This document shows positions 26,945-36,360 of a stretch of DNA of 64,000 nt, piece by piece. Positions within the stretch are counted from its first letter, which is position 1; the number at the start of each line of letters is the position of its first letter. The notes under the pieces were generated by a model, which was given only the letters and a program-made list of their open reading frames with translations, had not been told where the DNA came from and made no database searches. Position numbers and translations under genes: made by a program. Location: positions 1 to 64,000 of the forward strand of contig CABXTC010000002.1 in the NCBI GenBank assembly GCA_902515095.1, in the 5' to 3' direction. The DNA comes from an uncultured Pelagibacteraceae bacterium (GTDB taxonomy: Bacteria > Pseudomonadota > Alphaproteobacteria > Pelagibacterales > Pelagibacteraceae).

Positions 26945-27202
26945 ATGAAAAAAATAACAATCTATACTGGTCCAATGTGTAATTACTGTGAGGCAGCAAA
27001 AAGATTGTTAACGAGAAATAATGCTTCTTATAACGAAATAAATGTTGCAACTATTGATGGTGCTATGGATGAGATGATTAAGAAAGCGAATGGTAAAAGA
27101 ACTATACCACAAATATTCTTTGATGATCAGCACATTGGTGGATATGATGAGGTAAGAGCACTAGAAAAGGAAAATAAACTTAAAGATTTATTAAATAATT
27201 AA
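26945..27202 (+). CDS. grxC: Glutaredoxin 3
   Basis: This 85-residue dithiol glutaredoxin reduces disulfides with glutathione. The active site is CNYC (12-15), followed by the conserved RTIPQIF with its cis-proline, then GGYDE for glutathione binding. Tyr in the third active-site position and the second Cys suggest a dithiol reductase rather than an iron-sulfur CGFS type. It overlaps the convergent DUF3833 gene by 4 bases at their stop codons. Confidence 0.93.
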   Translation: MKKITIYTGPMCNYCEAAKRLLTRNNASYNEINVATIDGAMDEMIKKANGKRTIPQIFFDDQHIGGYDEVRALEKENKLKDLLNN

Positions 27203-27747
27203 TCTTTTACGAAAACTACTGTTAATTCTGCAACTTTAATTCCAAACTTAGTCATCGTTGCTCGATTTATTGCAACACGATCATCTTGTTTAAAAATCCA
27301 ATCGTCAAAAGTAATTTTCATTTCTTTGCCCTTAACTGGTACTAACAAAACATATTCAAATTTAAAAGCTGATCCATATGAAAATCCTTTTGCTTTACCA
27401 ACAACATCTCCTGCTGTTCCTTCATAGTTATTGTCATCAATCTTTGTAATCTGCCATTGTCTAGTTTGAATTTCCCCATCATCCCAATTAAATTTTTCAT
27501 CAAGAATTAATTGTTTTCCATCCCATTTTCCATTTAAGTCAGCAGAAAATTGTCTGGTAACTTTTCCTGACCTATTTTGAAGCACACCCCATGCTTTAAC
27601 ATTACCAGACAAGTAATTTTCAATTATAAGTCTTGGTTCTTTATTTTTAAAATCTTCTGGGTTCATGGAACTATTTTTTGAACAGTTTGTAATTAAGAAT
27701 AGAAAAATTATCAATAAAATTGATTTAATATTTTTAATTTTGATCAT
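27199..27747 (-). CDS. DUF3833-family lipoprotein
   Basis: From the ATG the protein has 182 residues. A hydrophobic signal segment ends in the lipobox LITNC with the lipidated Cys at residue 22, so it should be membrane-anchored. The rest resembles DUF3833 with GKWDGKQLILDEKF, FNWDDGEIQTRQW and FDDWIFKQDD. Its function is unknown. It is the last gene of a set with a CFA-synthase-like enzyme, DUF1365 and COG2907, a grouping conserved in other proteobacteria. A GTG at 27756 is an alternative start. Confidence 0.78.
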   Translation of the reverse strand: MIKIKNIKSILLIIFLFLITNCSKNSSMNPEDFKNKEPRLIIENYLSGNVKAWGVLQNRSGKVTRQFSADLNGKWDGKQLILDEKFNWDDGEIQTRQWQITKIDDNNYEGTAGDVVGKAKGFSYGSAFKFEYVLLVPVKGKEMKITFDDWIFKQDDRVAINRATMTKFGIKVAELTVVFVKD

Positions 27748-27763
27748 AAGTCTCACTATAATT

Positions 27764-28942
27764 CTATTTATTTTGAAGTGAAAACTGAATTAAATCTATA
27801 TTTTTTGATTTAAAACCTGCTTCACAATAAGAAAGATAAAATTCCCACATTCTTTTAAAAGTTGAATCAAATCCTTGTTTTTTAATCAACTCCCATTTCA
27901 TATTAAATTCTTTTTTCCAAATAGCCAATGTACTTGAATAATGATCTGCATAAGACTCATAAGATTTAATTGTTAAGCCGTTATCAGAAACATATCTGTT
28001 AATACTTCCTTTATTAGGAAGAAAACCTCCAGGAAAAATATATTTTTGAATAAAATCTTGTTTATTTTTGTATCTATCAAAAAGCGTGTCATCAATAGTA
28101 ATTGCTTGAATGGCAGCACTTCCATTATTTGATAAATTATCTTTAATTGTTTTAAAATAACTTTCTAAATAATTTTTTCCCACCGCTTCTATCATTTCGA
28201 TAGATGCAATAGAATTATACTTATTTTTTAAATCTCTATAATCTTTGATTTCGATATTTACTTTTTCATTTAAACCACATCTGTAAATTCTCTCTTTAGC
28301 ATATTCAAATTGTTTTTTTGAAATTGTGATACAATCCAATTTTACATCATATTTTTTTCCAACATATTCAGCAAAACCTCCCCAGCCACAACCGATCTCT
28401 AAAACTTTATCACCTGAGTTTGGCCTAATTAAATCTATTAATTTTTGATACTTATTATTTTGAGCATCAGACAGATTCTTATTTTTTTCATCAAATATTG
28501 CACTTGAATAAGTTAATGTCTTATCTAACCACAGAGAGAAAAATTCATTTCCTAAATCATAATGCTTTGAAATATTTTCTTTACTTCGATTCTTGGTATT
28601 CTTTATAAAAAAATTTTTTACATAATTAATAAATGGCAAATCTAATAATCCTGAAAATTTATGAATTTGTTTAATGTTCCTAGCGGTAAACTCTATCAAA
28701 TTAGACAAATCATCACTTTCAAAATCATTTTTCATATAAGACTCTGCTAAACCCACACTTCCTCCTCTTATTAGATTGAAGGTAAAATTTGGGTTTTTGA
28801 TTCTTATACTTGCTTTTAAGGCTTCATTAGGATTACCGAATTTATAGCACTCACCATTGTGGTTAATGAGTTCTAAATATCCAAATTCTATTTTCTTTAA
28901 AATATTAAATACAATTTTATCTGAAAAATTATTTATGTTCAT
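27764..28942 (-). CDS. Cyclopropane-fatty-acyl-phospholipid synthase-like methyltransferase
   Basis: The 392-residue protein has the CFA-synthase layout: an N-terminal lipid-binding domain with GGSVGLAESYM, the HYDLGNEFF motif near 127, then the SAM-binding VLEIGCGWGGFAEY (around 180-193) and IEMIEAVG. Members add a methylene or methyl group from SAM to unsaturated phospholipid acyl chains. Next to DUF1365 and COG2907 the product may be a methylated or furan-type fatty acid rather than a cyclopropane. That is inferred from related clusters. The start overlaps the DUF1365 stop by one base. Confidence 0.88.
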   Translation of the reverse strand: MNINNFSDKIVFNILKKIEFGYLELINHNGECYKFGNPNEALKASIRIKNPNFTFNLIRGGSVGLAESYMKNDFESDDLSNLIEFTARNIKQIHKFSGLLDLPFINYVKNFFIKNTKNRSKENISKHYDLGNEFFSLWLDKTLTYSSAIFDEKNKNLSDAQNNKYQKLIDLIRPNSGDKVLEIGCGWGGFAEYVGKKYDVKLDCITISKKQFEYAKERIYRCGLNEKVNIEIKDYRDLKNKYNSIASIEMIEAVGKNYLESYFKTIKDNLSNNGSAAIQAITIDDTLFDRYKNKQDFIQKYIFPGGFLPNKGSINRYVSDNGLTIKSYESYADHYSSTLAIWKKEFNMKWELIKKQGFDSTFKRMWEFYLSYCEAGFKSKNIDLIQFSLQNK

Positions 28943-29703
28943 TAGCTTTCATATGTAATATTATTTTTTATATTAAGCTTTCTCTTAATGAACTTAATTC
29001 CTTTAGTCCACAATTTAAACGCTTCAAAATGTATCGCTGAAATTATCTTAAAGGTCATAAGTGGGTGTTTTAAGTATGATTTTAATAATTCTTTACTATT
29101 AAAATCTACTCTATTTCCATCTTGTGATGCATACAAAATTTTTTCATTTGTTTGATACTGATCTATAATAACTGATATTCTCTCGCCCGGTTTCAATATT
29201 CTAAAAAAATAATTACAATCCATCTCAATAAATGGTGAAACATGAAATTTTTTTGAACAATTATGCTGAAAAAGTTTTAGATCATCCTGAACCTTAAAAA
29301 TATATGTATGTTGTTCACCAAATGTGTTTTTTACCTCGTATAAAATTGATATCAACTTTTCGCTTTTATTATAGATAAAAAAAACACTTAGAGGGTTAAA
29401 TACGTATCCAAAAATCCTTGGATAACATAAAAGTTTAATTCTAATGTCTTCAGAATTAATTTCATTTTCTTCAAGATTTCTTTTGACCCATTCAATCAAT
29501 GAAGATCCATCTCTATCTCCATGATCTCTTTCAAAAAAACTTATTAGATTAAAATTATTAAATGAAAAGAATTTAATATCTTTATCCAATTGTTCTAAAT
29601 CAGCTAAATCTATTAATAAAGAAAATACGCTATATTTAAAAAAATGAGATTTTGGTTTAAATCTTTTATGAATAACAGTGCCGTTATATATTGAACTATT
29701 CAT
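28942..29703 (-). CDS. DUF1365-family protein
   Basis: The 253-residue protein starts SIYNGTVIHKRFKPKSHFFKYSVF, the typical DUF1365 opening, and has FGYVFNPLSVFFIYN and HVSPFIEMDCNY. The biochemical function is not established as far as I know. The family travels with COG2907 flavoproteins and CFA synthases, so a role in membrane fatty-acid modification is likely. It overlaps the upstream COG2907 gene by 8 bases and the downstream CFA gene by one base. Confidence 0.87.
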   Translation of the reverse strand: MNSSIYNGTVIHKRFKPKSHFFKYSVFSLLIDLADLEQLDKDIKFFSFNNFNLISFFERDHGDRDGSSLIEWVKRNLEENEINSEDIRIKLLCYPRIFGYVFNPLSVFFIYNKSEKLISILYEVKNTFGEQHTYIFKVQDDLKLFQHNCSKKFHVSPFIEMDCNYFFRILKPGERISVIIDQYQTNEKILYASQDGNRVDFNSKELLKSYLKHPLMTFKIISAIHFEAFKLWTKGIKFIKRKLNIKNNITYES

Positions 29704-30934
29704 TTAATTCTTTAAGCATTTCAATTGATGATTTTATTCCATCCTCATGAAATCCATAACCAAAATAACTCCCACAAAACAATAAATTTTCTTTATTTTG
29801 GATGTTTTTTAAATTTTTTTGGTTGTTTAAAGCATTTTGATCAAAATAAGGGTGGGTAAAATTTATTTTTCTTAATATCTTATCCTCAGGAATTTGTTTA
29901 AATGGATTTAAAGATAAGAAAACATTTTTTTCAATTTTCAAATTTTGTAAAAGATTTAACCAATAAGAAAGAGAGCTTTTGTTTAAGTTATTAGGATCAA
30001 CAAATGAATTCCAAGATGACCAGGTTTTTCTATTTTTTGGCATTATATTTTCATCATAGTGTAAGACTGCCTGATTTCCTCTATATTTAAAATTTGATAA
30101 AATCTTTTTTTCTTGTTCGCTTGGGTTCTTTATCAAAGAAAGTGCCTCATTAGCATGAGTTGCTAAAACAACTTTATCATAATCAAAAAATTCATGATTT
30201 CCTCCATAATAAATTTGAACACCTGAAGAAATTTTTCTTACCGAGTTTATTTTGTAATTTTTATAGTGTTCACCACTGATATTCGATAAAACTTTATTTA
30301 CATAAGCTCTACTTCTTTGTTTTACCGTATACCATTGTGGTCTTTTACTTAGTTTAAATAACCCATGATTTTGAAAAAACTTCAAAAAAAAATTTATTGG
30401 CATTTTTCCAGCTTCATAAGGTGGCATAGACCAGATAGCTGAAACCATTGGTATAATGTGATAATTTATAAAACTTTTTGACCAATTTTTTTTTTGTAAA
30501 AATTCGTTTAAAGAAGTTTTTTGGTCTACGTCTGAAATTTTATCGCATAACTTATAAAATTTAAAAATATCAAAAAACATTTTGATAAATTCAACATTAA
30601 ATAAATTTGATTTATTTGCAAATAATCCTGCTAGACCCCTGCCACAGTATTCAAAATTCGTATTTTCTACTGAAACAGAAAATGACATATCACTTTTCTC
30701 TATTTCAACATCTAGTTCTTTAAAAAAATTAATTAAATTAGGATAAGTTTGGTAATTAAAAACAATAAAGCCAACATCGACAGAAATTTTTTTACCATCT
30801 AAAATAAAATCAACTGTATTTGAGTGACCACCAAAATGATCTTCTTTTTCAAAAAGATCTACATGGTGTTTTTTTGAAAGATAATATGCTGCACCTAATC
30901 CAGATATGCCTGAGCCAATTACAGCTATTTTCAT
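29696..30934 (-). CDS. COG2907-type FAD/NAD(P)-binding oxidoreductase
   Basis: The 412-residue flavoprotein starts MKIAVIGSGISGLGAAYYL, an FAD-binding Rossmann unit, and has FEKEDHFGGHSNTVDF, MPPYEAGKMP and, near the C-terminus, FCGSYFGYGFHEDGIKSS. It belongs to the amine-oxidase-like group COG2907, thought to act on fatty acyl chains with the neighbouring methyltransferase, perhaps as a desaturase. Only 3 bases separate it from the gcvP stop, so it may share the glycine-controlled transcript. Confidence 0.86.
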   Translation of the reverse strand: MKIAVIGSGISGLGAAYYLSKKHHVDLFEKEDHFGGHSNTVDFILDGKKISVDVGFIVFNYQTYPNLINFFKELDVEIEKSDMSFSVSVENTNFEYCGRGLAGLFANKSNLFNVEFIKMFFDIFKFYKLCDKISDVDQKTSLNEFLQKKNWSKSFINYHIIPMVSAIWSMPPYEAGKMPINFFLKFFQNHGLFKLSKRPQWYTVKQRSRAYVNKVLSNISGEHYKNYKINSVRKISSGVQIYYGGNHEFFDYDKVVLATHANEALSLIKNPSEQEKKILSNFKYRGNQAVLHYDENIMPKNRKTWSSWNSFVDPNNLNKSSLSYWLNLLQNLKIEKNVFLSLNPFKQIPEDKILRKINFTHPYFDQNALNNQKNLKNIQNKENLLFCGSYFGYGFHEDGIKSSIEMLKELNE

Positions 30935-30937
30935 TTA

Positions 30938-33808
30938 TTAAGCTGCGTCTTCTTTGAATTCATCCATACTAGGGCAAGTACAAAAAATATTTTTATCACC
31001 ATAAACATTATCTACTCTAGCAACTGGTGGCCAAAATTTATTTGTCTTTAAAAATTTAGCTGGATAAGCAGCCTCTTCTCTTGAATATTTATGTTTCCAA
31101 TTATCAGAGGCCAGCTCAGTGTCAGTATGAGGAGCATTTTTAATTGGATTATCAATTTTATCAAACTTTCCAGTTTTAATAAGATTTATTTCTTCTTTTA
31201 TTTTAATTAGAGTATCACAGAATCTATCTAACTCTGATAAGTTCTCACTTTCTGTTGGCTCTATCATCATCGTTCCAGCTACAGGCCAAGACATTGTTGG
31301 TGCATGAAAACCAAAATCGATTAATCTTTTTGCAATATCTTCCTCTGTAATGCCTGTTTCTGTTTTGATTGATCTAATATCGATAATACACTCGTGAGCA
31401 ACATTACCATTTGAACCTTTGTATAAAATTGGATAATGATCTTTTAGTCTATCAGCAATATAATTTGCGTTCAGTATAGCAACCTTAGAAGCAAGTTTTA
31501 ATCCCTCGGATCCCATCATTTTTATGTACATCCAAGAAATTGATAAAATACTTGAGCTTCCCCATGGAGCAGCAGACACAGCTCCTATTCCTGTAGCAGG
31601 ACCACAATCTTTTACAACTGGATGATTAGGCAGATAAATTTGTAAGTGTCTTTTACACGCGATAGGCCCCATACCTGGTCCACCGCCACCATGGGGGATA
31701 CAAAATGTTTTATGTAAATTGATATGACAAACATCAGGACCAAAGTTTCCTGGTTTCGCTATACCAACTAATGCATTTAAATTTGCACCGTCCATATAAA
31801 CTTGTCCACCATGCTTATGAATTAATTCACATATCTCCATTATTTTTTCTTCAAACACACCATGCGTAGATGGGTATGTAACCATTAAGGCTCCTAAATT
31901 TTCTGAATGGAGTTCTGCTTTTTTCTTTAAATCATCAAAATCCACATTGCCTTCTTTATCACAGTTAACTACAACTACTTTCATCCCAACCATTTGTGCA
32001 CTTGCAGGGTTTGTTCCGTGTGCAGAACTTGGTATTAAACATATGTTCCTATTTTTATCACCTCTATCTAAATGATATTTTCTTATTACCATTAGTCCTG
32101 CATATTCGCCTTGGGCTCCTGCATTTGGTTGAAGTGAAACTCCCGAAAAACCAGTAATTGATCTTAACCAATTTTTTAGATCTGTGAATAATGTTCTATA
32201 TCCTTCCATTTGCTCAATAGGCACAAATGGATGTGGCTCCGCTAATTCTCTCCATGATATAGGTATCATTTCTGCAGTAGCATTTAATTTCATAGTACAC
32301 GAACCTAATGCAATCATTGTTCTGTTTAGAGCTATATCCTTGTCCTCTAACTTTTTAAGGTATCTAACCATTTCTGTCTCTGAACGATACGAGTTAAAAA
32401 CAGGATGTTCTAAATATTTTGAAGTTCTTAATAAACTTTTTGGTAGATTAGGTAAACTTACTGTAGGGTCTTCTTTTTTAATTGACTCTGCTGCATTAAA
32501 AATTTTTAATAGTTGATTTACTCTATAAACGTTCTTTCTTTCATCAAAAGAAACCGCTAGCATTTCAGGGTTAACTTTTCGTATATTAACTTTTTGATTT
32601 AAAGCATTTTTATAAATTTGATCAGTCTTTTCTTTGGTAATAATTGTAACAGTATCAAAAAAATTATCAGAATATATCTCATAGCCAGATTGTTTTATTT
32701 TATCAGCAAAATTTTTTGCTAATTGAGATACTCTTTCAGAAATATTTTTTATTCCATCTGGACCGTGATAGATAGCATATGCTGCTGAGACTATGGCTAA
32801 CAATGCTTGTGCGGTACAAATATTACTTGTAGCTTTATCTCTTCTAATATGCTGCTCTCTAGTCTGTAGTGACAATCTATAAGCCTTATTTCCATGTCTA
32901 TCTACTGAAACACCAACTATTCTACCTGGCATAGATCTTTTGTATTCATCTTTTGTTGCAAAAAATGCTGCATGTGGTCCTCCGTAACCCATTGGAATAC
33001 CAAACCTTTGAGAACTGCCAACTGCAATATCAGCACCAAGTTCCCTAGGTGTTTTTAACTTAGCTAGTGCAAGAAGATCACAAGCTAAAATTGCTTTACC
33101 ATTTCTTTTATGAATTTTGCTTATTGCCTCACTAGGATCTCTAATATCACCTAAGGTTCCAGGGTACTGTAAGATTCCACAAACAATATCTTCTTTTAGT
33201 TTTTCTAAAACTTTGTCTTCGTTTCCAACAAGAACTTTTAGACCCATAGGCTCTGCTCTAGTTTTTATAACCTCGATTGTTTGAGGATGACAATTTTCTG
33301 AGACAAAAACTAAATTACTATCACTTTTGTCAAGTCTATAACTTAAACCCATAGCTTCTGCCGCTGCTGTACCTTCATCAAGTAAAGATGCATTTGCAAT
33401 ATCCATTCCTGTAAAATCAACAATCATTTGTTGAAAGTTTAAAAGCATTTCTAATCTTCCTTGTGCTACCTCTGGCTGATAAGGTGTATAAGAAGTATAC
33501 CAACCTGGATTTTCTAATATATTTCTTAAAATTACATATGGTGTGTAAGTTCCATAATAACCCATACCAATAAAGTTTGAGTAAATATGATTTTTTTTTG
33601 AAATTGCTTTCAATTTTCTTAAAGCTTCATATTCTGAATTTGGTTCTCCAATATTTAGTTCGCCCTTGAACTGTATCTTTTCTGGAACAGTATTATCAAT
33701 TAAATCATTCAATGATTTATAGTTTAACTTTTTTAACATTTTTGATTGATCTTCCTCAGAAGGACCAATGTGTCTTTTAATAAAATCTTTTTCAGAATTA
33801 TGTAACAT
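30938..33808 (-). CDS. gcvP: Glycine dehydrogenase (decarboxylating), P protein
   Basis: GcvP decarboxylates glycine and passes the aminomethyl group to lipoyl-GcvH. The 956-residue protein is the fused homodimeric type. FIGMGYYGTYTPYVI (79-94) lies in the N-terminal half, and the PLP lysine is Lys700 in HINLHKTF, followed by the glycine-rich PHGGGGPGMGP loop. Length is normal for the full-length form. It overlaps gcvH by one base and ends 3 bases before the COG2907 gene. Confidence 0.97.
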   Translation of the reverse strand: MLHNSEKDFIKRHIGPSEEDQSKMLKKLNYKSLNDLIDNTVPEKIQFKGELNIGEPNSEYEALRKLKAISKKNHIYSNFIGMGYYGTYTPYVILRNILENPGWYTSYTPYQPEVAQGRLEMLLNFQQMIVDFTGMDIANASLLDEGTAAAEAMGLSYRLDKSDSNLVFVSENCHPQTIEVIKTRAEPMGLKVLVGNEDKVLEKLKEDIVCGILQYPGTLGDIRDPSEAISKIHKRNGKAILACDLLALAKLKTPRELGADIAVGSSQRFGIPMGYGGPHAAFFATKDEYKRSMPGRIVGVSVDRHGNKAYRLSLQTREQHIRRDKATSNICTAQALLAIVSAAYAIYHGPDGIKNISERVSQLAKNFADKIKQSGYEIYSDNFFDTVTIITKEKTDQIYKNALNQKVNIRKVNPEMLAVSFDERKNVYRVNQLLKIFNAAESIKKEDPTVSLPNLPKSLLRTSKYLEHPVFNSYRSETEMVRYLKKLEDKDIALNRTMIALGSCTMKLNATAEMIPISWRELAEPHPFVPIEQMEGYRTLFTDLKNWLRSITGFSGVSLQPNAGAQGEYAGLMVIRKYHLDRGDKNRNICLIPSSAHGTNPASAQMVGMKVVVVNCDKEGNVDFDDLKKKAELHSENLGALMVTYPSTHGVFEEKIMEICELIHKHGGQVYMDGANLNALVGIAKPGNFGPDVCHINLHKTFCIPHGGGGPGMGPIACKRHLQIYLPNHPVVKDCGPATGIGAVSAAPWGSSSILSISWMYIKMMGSEGLKLASKVAILNANYIADRLKDHYPILYKGSNGNVAHECIIDIRSIKTETGITEEDIAKRLIDFGFHAPTMSWPVAGTMMIEPTESENLSELDRFCDTLIKIKEEINLIKTGKFDKIDNPIKNAPHTDTELASDNWKHKYSREEAAYPAKFLKTNKFWPPVARVDNVYGDKNIFCTCPSMDEFKEDAA

Positions 33809-34188
33809 TATGTTGTGGTCTCCTTTGCAAACTTATCGTAGTCATCTTTGTTCATTAAAGAGTCCATTTCAGATTTATCTTTAATCTTAAGTTTAAAGAA
33901 CCAGGCAGAATTTTCTGGATCTTGATTTATTTTTGATGGATCATCCACAATTTCTTGATTTGTATCTACAACTTCACCGCTCACTGGAGTATAAACATCA
34001 CTTGCGGCTTTAGTAGATTCCACAACTCCTGCTGTTCCATCTTTTTCAACATTAGAGCCTTTTTCAGGTAATTCTGTAAACACAATATCTCCTAACATTT
34101 CTGTTGCATGCTTTGTTATACCAATCGTTGCTACATCACCTTCTAATTTTATCCATTCGTGTTCTTTAGAATATTTAACTTCGCTCAT
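33808..34188 (-). CDS. gcvH: Glycine cleavage system H protein
   Basis: GcvH carries the aminomethyl intermediate on a lipoyl arm between the P, T and L proteins. The 126-residue protein has the lipoylation motif [11 protein letters not shown] with Lys60, and starts with [18 protein letters not shown], the typical first strands. Its start shares one base with the gcvT stop and its stop shares one base with the gcvP start, so the three genes are tightly coupled. Confidence 0.97.
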   Translation of the reverse strand: MSEVKYSKEHEWIKLEGDVATIGITKHATEMLGDIVFTELPEKGSNVEKDGTAGVVESTKAASDVYTPVSGEVVDTNQEIVDDPSKINQDPENSAWFFKLKIKDKSEMDSLMNKDDYDKFAKETTT

Positions 34189-35291
34189 TAGTTGGCTCCT
34201 TTCACATAACTTTTTTTATAAAATGGTAAATTACAAATACTAGCTGCATGTTTTTTGCCTCTCACCTCCAAAAATACTTTAGTATCTTTTTTTGAAAATT
34301 CATTTTCTACATAACCCATTGCTACAGGTCCATTTACACTTGGTCCAAATGTGCCACTTGTAATTTCTCCAATATGAACATCTAATTGATTAAATATCTT
34401 TGTTTTTTCTCTAGCAATTATTCTTCCCTCAGGTTTAATTCCAACTCTAATTTTACTAACTCCATTATTTAGTTGTTTAATGATTATATCAGAGCCTATA
34501 AAATCTCCCTTGGATATTCTTTCCTTTGAAATTGCCCATTTTAAATTTGCTTCCACTGGAGTTTTATCTTTATCAAGATCATGACCATATAAACATAAAC
34601 CAGCTTCCAATCTCAAGGTATCCCTTGCTCCTAAACCTATTAACTTGGATCCTTTGTTGATCAATTCTCTGGTTAATTTATCTACAAAATCATTTGGGAT
34701 TGATATCTCAAAACCATCTTCACCTGTATACCCAGATCGAGTGATATAGACTTTGTGATCTTGAAATAAAAACCAGTTTCCTGACATAAAATTAAGATCT
34801 TTTACTCCATCAATAACATCGTTTAGGATTTGTGGTGATTTAGGACCCTGAATTGCAATTAAAGATCTGTTTTCATCTAAAACCATTTTGTACTTTTCCT
34901 CCAGTAATTCCTTTAAAATTTTAAAATCATCATCTTTACATGCTGCATTAAGGATTATTAAAAAACCTTCATTTGTTTTTGTTATAATTAAATCATCGTG
35001 TATCCCAGCATCTTTATCCATTAAGAAGCTATATTTTGAGTGATTTAATTTTAAATTTTTCAAATTTAAGGGAAAGATTTTTTCTAAATCTTTAATTAGG
35101 TCTTCACCGCCATAAATAAATAACTGACCCATATGAGAAACATCAAAAATACCAGAATGACTCCTTGTGAATTTATGTTCCTCTACTATACCCTTAGAAT
35201 ATTGAATAGGCATTTGATAGCCTGCAAATTCAACAAACTTTGCTCTGTTTTCTTGATGCAATTGGTACAACGGTGTTTTTTTTATATTCAT
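34188..35291 (-). CDS. gcvT: Glycine cleavage system T protein (aminomethyltransferase)
   Basis: GcvT releases ammonia and transfers the methylene group to tetrahydrofolate. The 367-residue protein begins [13 protein letters not shown] and has [10 protein letters not shown], the [11 protein letters not shown] folate-site motif and [12 protein letters not shown]. The N-terminus matches the family exactly, so this ATG is secure. It is the first gene after the tandem glycine riboswitch, and its ATG lies inside the P1 helix of the second aptamer. No clear Shine-Dalgarno other than AGAG, which is also in that helix. Confidence 0.97.
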   Translation of the reverse strand: MNIKKTPLYQLHQENRAKFVEFAGYQMPIQYSKGIVEEHKFTRSHSGIFDVSHMGQLFIYGGEDLIKDLEKIFPLNLKNLKLNHSKYSFLMDKDAGIHDDLIITKTNEGFLIILNAACKDDDFKILKELLEEKYKMVLDENRSLIAIQGPKSPQILNDVIDGVKDLNFMSGNWFLFQDHKVYITRSGYTGEDGFEISIPNDFVDKLTRELINKGSKLIGLGARDTLRLEAGLCLYGHDLDKDKTPVEANLKWAISKERISKGDFIGSDIIIKQLNNGVSKIRVGIKPEGRIIAREKTKIFNQLDVHIGEITSGTFGPSVNGPVAMGYVENEFSKKDTKVFLEVRGKKHAASICNLPFYKKSYVKGAN

Positions 35292-35454
35292 ATTAACTCT
35301 TTGTACCCATCTGTATATTTGCCTGAGAGTTTTGCTCCTTCGGCGAGAATTAAATCTCTTTCCAGAGTTAATATGTTACGGTCCTTTTTACCTGAGAGAT
35401 TCCTGGGTGGTTGCTCCTTCGGCGCTACGATATTCTGTAGTCTCTCCCGTAAAA
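35289..35454 (-). promoter_or_regulatory. Tandem glycine riboswitch controlling gcvTHP
   Basis: On the minus strand two glycine aptamers lie head to tail. Aptamer 1 (about 35454-35376) starts with GGGAGAGAC, has GCGCCGAAGGAGCAA and CTCTCAGG, and closes with P1 TTACGG/CCGTAA. Aptamer 2 (35375-35289) has CTCTGGAAAGAG, CGCCGAAGGAGCAA and CTCTCAGGC. These are the family's conserved cores. The P1 of aptamer 2 is a perfect 12-bp pairing, CATATTAACTCT with AGAGTTAATATG, and the last three bases are the gcvT ATG. Almost no linker separates the aptamers. Confidence 0.93.
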
Positions 35455-35456
35455 GA

Positions 35457-35485
35457 ATAATCTTACATGTGCATGAAAAAGTCAA
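35457..35485 (-). promoter_or_regulatory. Promoter of the gcv operon
   Basis: TTGACT (35485-35480) and GATTAT (35462-35457) are 17 bases apart on the minus strand. The start point would fall at about 35450, at the first bases of aptamer 1. The -35 box overlaps the stop codon of the upstream EamA gene, consistent with extreme compaction. Confidence 0.6.
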
Positions 35486-36360
35486 TCAGAAACAATTTTT
35501 TTTCGCCCATTTAAAAGTGAATTAAACTGAATTAATACAGCAAAAAGTATAATTGCACCTCCTATTAATCCAAACATTGATGGTCTTTCACTTACAAATA
35601 GAAAGGCCCAAATCGGACCAAGTACAGATTCGGAAAGCATAATTATTCCAACCGTAGCAGAGGGAGTTGTTCTTGCTCCAATTGTAATAAATATAAAACC
35701 AAAACCAACTTGAAAAAAACCAGCTAGAAAACCTAAAAAAATGTCATGAGGTGATATCATTATTTTAGTTGAGAGCAAAAACCCGAATAAACATGAACAT
35801 ACGCCAGCTACAAATTGAGCTGGAACCATGTCTACAGTTGGATATTTTCTTATTATTATAATTAAAATTGCAAAAACTATTGGCATTGAAAATGCTGCTA
35901 GGTTTCCAGATAATTCACCTGGTGTGAGTGAATTTCCAACCATCAACAAAACACCTGTCATTGCTAAAATTATTGAAATTAAAGTTGTTGTGCTTATTTT
36001 TTCTTTTAAAAAAAAATACCCAAAGACAGAAAGAAATAATATTTGAAGTGAAATGATAAAATTAGTATTTGCAACTGTCGTATTATACATTGCAAAAACA
36101 TAACCACAGAAACCAATAGATAATATTACTCCACCAAAAAATCCTGGCAAACCTGAAACATAGAATGATTTTAAAGTTTTACCTTTATAGCTAATAATTA
36201 AGAAAGCTAAAATAGTAAGAGAAAAAAATAAAGATCTCCAAAATAAAATTTGCCATAAAGTTGCACCCTCAAAAGATTTTACGATTAATCCACCAAAACT
36301 TAAGCTTAAGGCACCTAAAAATATTAATAATGGTCCTGGTAAATTCTTGATTATATTCAT
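35482..36360 (-). CDS. EamA/DMT-family transporter
   Basis: A 292-residue protein with two EamA repeats and about ten membrane helices. It begins PGPLLIFLGALSLSFGGLIVK. The first repeat ends LQILFLSVFGYFFLKEK and the second MLSESVLGPIWAFLFVSERPS. Its start overlaps the pxpC stop by 4 bases, placing it in a pxpB-pxpC-eamA unit. It may therefore carry 5-oxoproline or a related compound, as an inference from context. The last bases hold the -35 box of the gcv promoter. Confidence 0.82.
   Translation of the reverse strand: MNIIKNLPGPLLIFLGALSLSFGGLIVKSFEGATLWQILFWRSLFFSLTILAFLIISYKGKTLKSFYVSGLPGFFGGVILSIGFCGYVFAMYNTTVANTNFIISLQILFLSVFGYFFLKEKISTTTLISIILAMTGVLLMVGNSLTPGELSGNLAAFSMPIVFAILIIIIRKYPTVDMVPAQFVAGVCSCLFGFLLSTKIMISPHDIFLGFLAGFFQVGFGFIFITIGARTTPSATVGIIMLSESVLGPIWAFLFVSERPSMFGLIGGAIILFAVLIQFNSLLNGRKKIVSD

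Noticed and set aside
35288-35485. A 65-codon minus-strand frame overlapping the gcv leader
   Set aside because: It coincides with the tandem glycine riboswitch, and its codons encode aptamer core sequences. The protein resembles nothing.
35133-35525. A 130-codon plus-strand frame across gcvT and its leader
   Set aside because: It is antisense to gcvT and to the riboswitch and has no family resemblance.
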